From Candidatus Hydrogenedentota bacterium (GTDB lineage: Bacteria > Hydrogenedentota > Hydrogenedentia > Hydrogenedentales > SLHB01), in contig JAFGTL010000411.1 of assembly GCA_016934125.1 (NCBI GenBank), forward strand, positions 1 to 14,922: 14,922 nucleotides of DNA. Direction: 5' to 3'. The position numbers were made by a program, and so were the translations under genes. Positions 13,727-14,922 of the stretch are shown in pieces. The notes beneath the pieces were generated by a model. It was given only the letters and a program-made list of their open reading frames with translations. It had not been told where the DNA came from and ran no database searches. The number at the start of each line of letters is the position of its first letter. Position 1 is the first letter of the stretch.

Positions 13727-14922
13727 ATGGCCAGTGTAGATGCCGACAGGGTGCGGAACGTAGGGGTGTTGGGCCACGGCGGCACCGGGAAGACGATGCT
13801 CATCGAGCACATACTGCATGCCGCCGGGAAGACGAGCCGGATCGGGCGCATTGAGGACGGCAATACAGTCGGCGACTACCTCGAAGAAGAGACGGAACGG
13901 CAGCAGACGATCTGCATGAAGCTGATGCATGTGGACTGGGAAGGCAGCCGCGTCCACCTGGTCGACCACCCGGGTTACGTGGACTTCATCGGCGAGGTTG
14001 CCTCTTCGGTGCCGGTGCTGGATGGCCTCGTGATCGTCATCGACGCGACGACGGGCGTTCAGGTGGGCACGGACAACGCCATGAAGTACGCGGATCGCTA
14101 CCACGTGCCGCGGGCCCTGTTCGTGAACAAGCTGGATCGGGAAAACACGGATTTCGACGAGGTGGTTCAGGCCTTGCAGGCCACCTACGGGCCCCAGTGC
14201 GTGCCCCTCGTGATCCCGATCGGGAAATCGGAGGATCTGAGCGCCGTCGTCAACATCCTGACCGGCGAGCATCCCGAGGTGGCCGATCAAATCGAGGCCC
14301 TCAAGGGCAGCATGGTTGATGTGGTGGCCGAGTCCGACGACGAACTCCTCGAGAAGTACCTGGAAGCCGGCGAACTGACGGCCGAGGAGTTCAACAAGGG
14401 GCTCCAGGGCGGTATTCAGGCCGGCAAGATCGTGCCGATTCTCGCGGGCAGCGTCAGCAAGGAGATCGGCATCCGGGAGCTGATGGACGTCATCGCCCAG
14501 TCCTTCCCGTCGCCCCTCAAGCGCAAAGTCGTCGGCAAGGACGGCGAGAACGACGTGGAGATCGAAGTCTCCGCCGACGGCCCGTTCCTGGGCCAGGTGT
14601 TCCGCTCCGTCGTCGATCCCTTTGTGGGGCAGCTCACGTTCTTCCGCGTGCTGTCGGGCACGCTCCGTTCCGATACGGAATTCTACAACGTGTCGACGCA
14701 GTCCAAGGAGCGCACCGGCAAGTTGTATCTGATGAACGGCAAGGAGCAGACGCCCGCCGACGCGGTGGGGCCGGGCGATCTCGCGGCCATGACGAAGCTG
14801 AAGAACACCCACTTCGGCAACACGATCGCCGCGGCGGGCACGACTGTGGAGATGCCCGGGATCGAGCTGCCGGAGTCGATGGTGAAACTGGCCATCAACC
14901 CGAAATCGCGCGGCGATGAGGA
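13727..14922 (+). CDS. EF-G-like translational GTPase (EF-G paralogue), 3' end beyond the window
   Basis: 398 codons are visible with no stop; a family member is usually about 670-700 residues, so roughly 300 are missing. GGAGG (13713-13717) lies 9 nt before the ATG. The GTPase domain has P-loop GHGGTGKT (16-23), switch I with Mg-coordinating Thr61 in ETERQQTI (55-62), G3 as DHPGY (80-84), G4 NKLD (134-137) and G5 near AGSVSK (240-245). Domain II follows (about 275-370) and domain III begins near 385. The P-loop, the Tyr in place of the His of canonical EF-G DTPGH, and the DATTGVQVGT stretch place it in the EF-G-like group (as in Thermus EF-G-2) rather than the main translocase. ERGITI is changed to ERQQTI, and the segment after VVNILTG is about 25 residues shorter than in EF-G. 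The exact role is unsettled; a second true fusA presumably exists elsewhere. Confidence 0.88.
   Translation, partial: MASVDADRVRNVGVLGHGGTGKTMLIEHILHAAGKTSRIGRIEDGNTVGDYLEEETERQQTICMKLMHVDWEGSRVHLVDHPGYVDFIGEVASSVPVLDGLVIVIDATTGVQVGTDNAMKYADRYHVPRALFVNKLDRENTDFDEVVQALQATYGPQCVPLVIPIGKSEDLSAVVNILTGEHPEVADQIEALKGSMVDVVAESDDELLEKYLEAGELTAEEFNKGLQGGIQAGKIVPILAGSVSKEIGIRELMDVIAQSFPSPLKRKVVGKDGENDVEIEVSADGPFLGQVFRSVVDPFVGQLTFFRVLSGTLRSDTEFYNVSTQSKERTGKLYLMNGKEQTPADAVGPGDLAAMTKLKNTHFGNTIAAAGTTVEMPGIELPESMVKLAINPKSRGDE

Overview
This is a GC-rich bacterial chromosomal segment with tightly packed genes and very long antisense reading frames that are artefacts of the base composition. The gene set (CgeB-like glycosyltransferase, MEMO-family protein, exported barrel protein with a ThuA/GATase-like tail, guaBA, an EF-G paralogue, a Helicase_C_3 plus WYL protein) would fit an uncultured environmental bacterium, for example something near the Hydrogenedentota or the PVC lineages. 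That placement is only inferred; there is no rRNA or other marker here that settles it.

Layout. Bases 1-490 hold no convincing gene but contain short tandem repeats and perfect small hairpins. A plus-strand block follows: a GT-B glycosyltransferase (491-1648), an exported and apparently degenerate MEMO-family protein (1719-2765), an exported two-domain protein (2921-4696), then the GMP branch of purine synthesis, guaB (4862-6331) and guaA (6335-7882), behind a perfect consensus TTGACA-17-TATAAT promoter at 4727-4755, and a HAD phosphatase (7970-8689). A minus-strand block converges on it. Read in transcription order it is a 68-residue protein (13461-13255), an 848-residue Helicase_C_3/WYL fusion (13258-10712), rsmA/ksgA (10649-9804) and a soluble PAS histidine kinase (9768-8701). 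A divergent EF-G-like GTPase starts at 13727 and runs off the right edge.

How the genes may work together. guaB and guaA are an operon converting IMP to XMP to GMP. The minus-strand block looks like one operon: the first two genes overlap by 4 nt (ATGA), a 62-nt gap with a GC-rich hairpin precedes rsmA, and rsmA and the kinase are 35 nt apart. It would bring together a nucleic-acid-associated WYL protein, a ribosome assembly methyltransferase and a signalling kinase with no adjacent response regulator. The EF-G paralogue and this block are transcribed divergently from a 265-bp region (13462-13726) with a recognisable promoter on each strand.

The least conventional items are the helicase-less Helicase_C_3/WYL protein with its coupled small partner, the exported MEMO-family protein that has lost three of the usual active-site residues, and the exported barrel plus ThuA-like protein. 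No CRISPR array, insertion sequence, tRNA or rRNA gene was seen.
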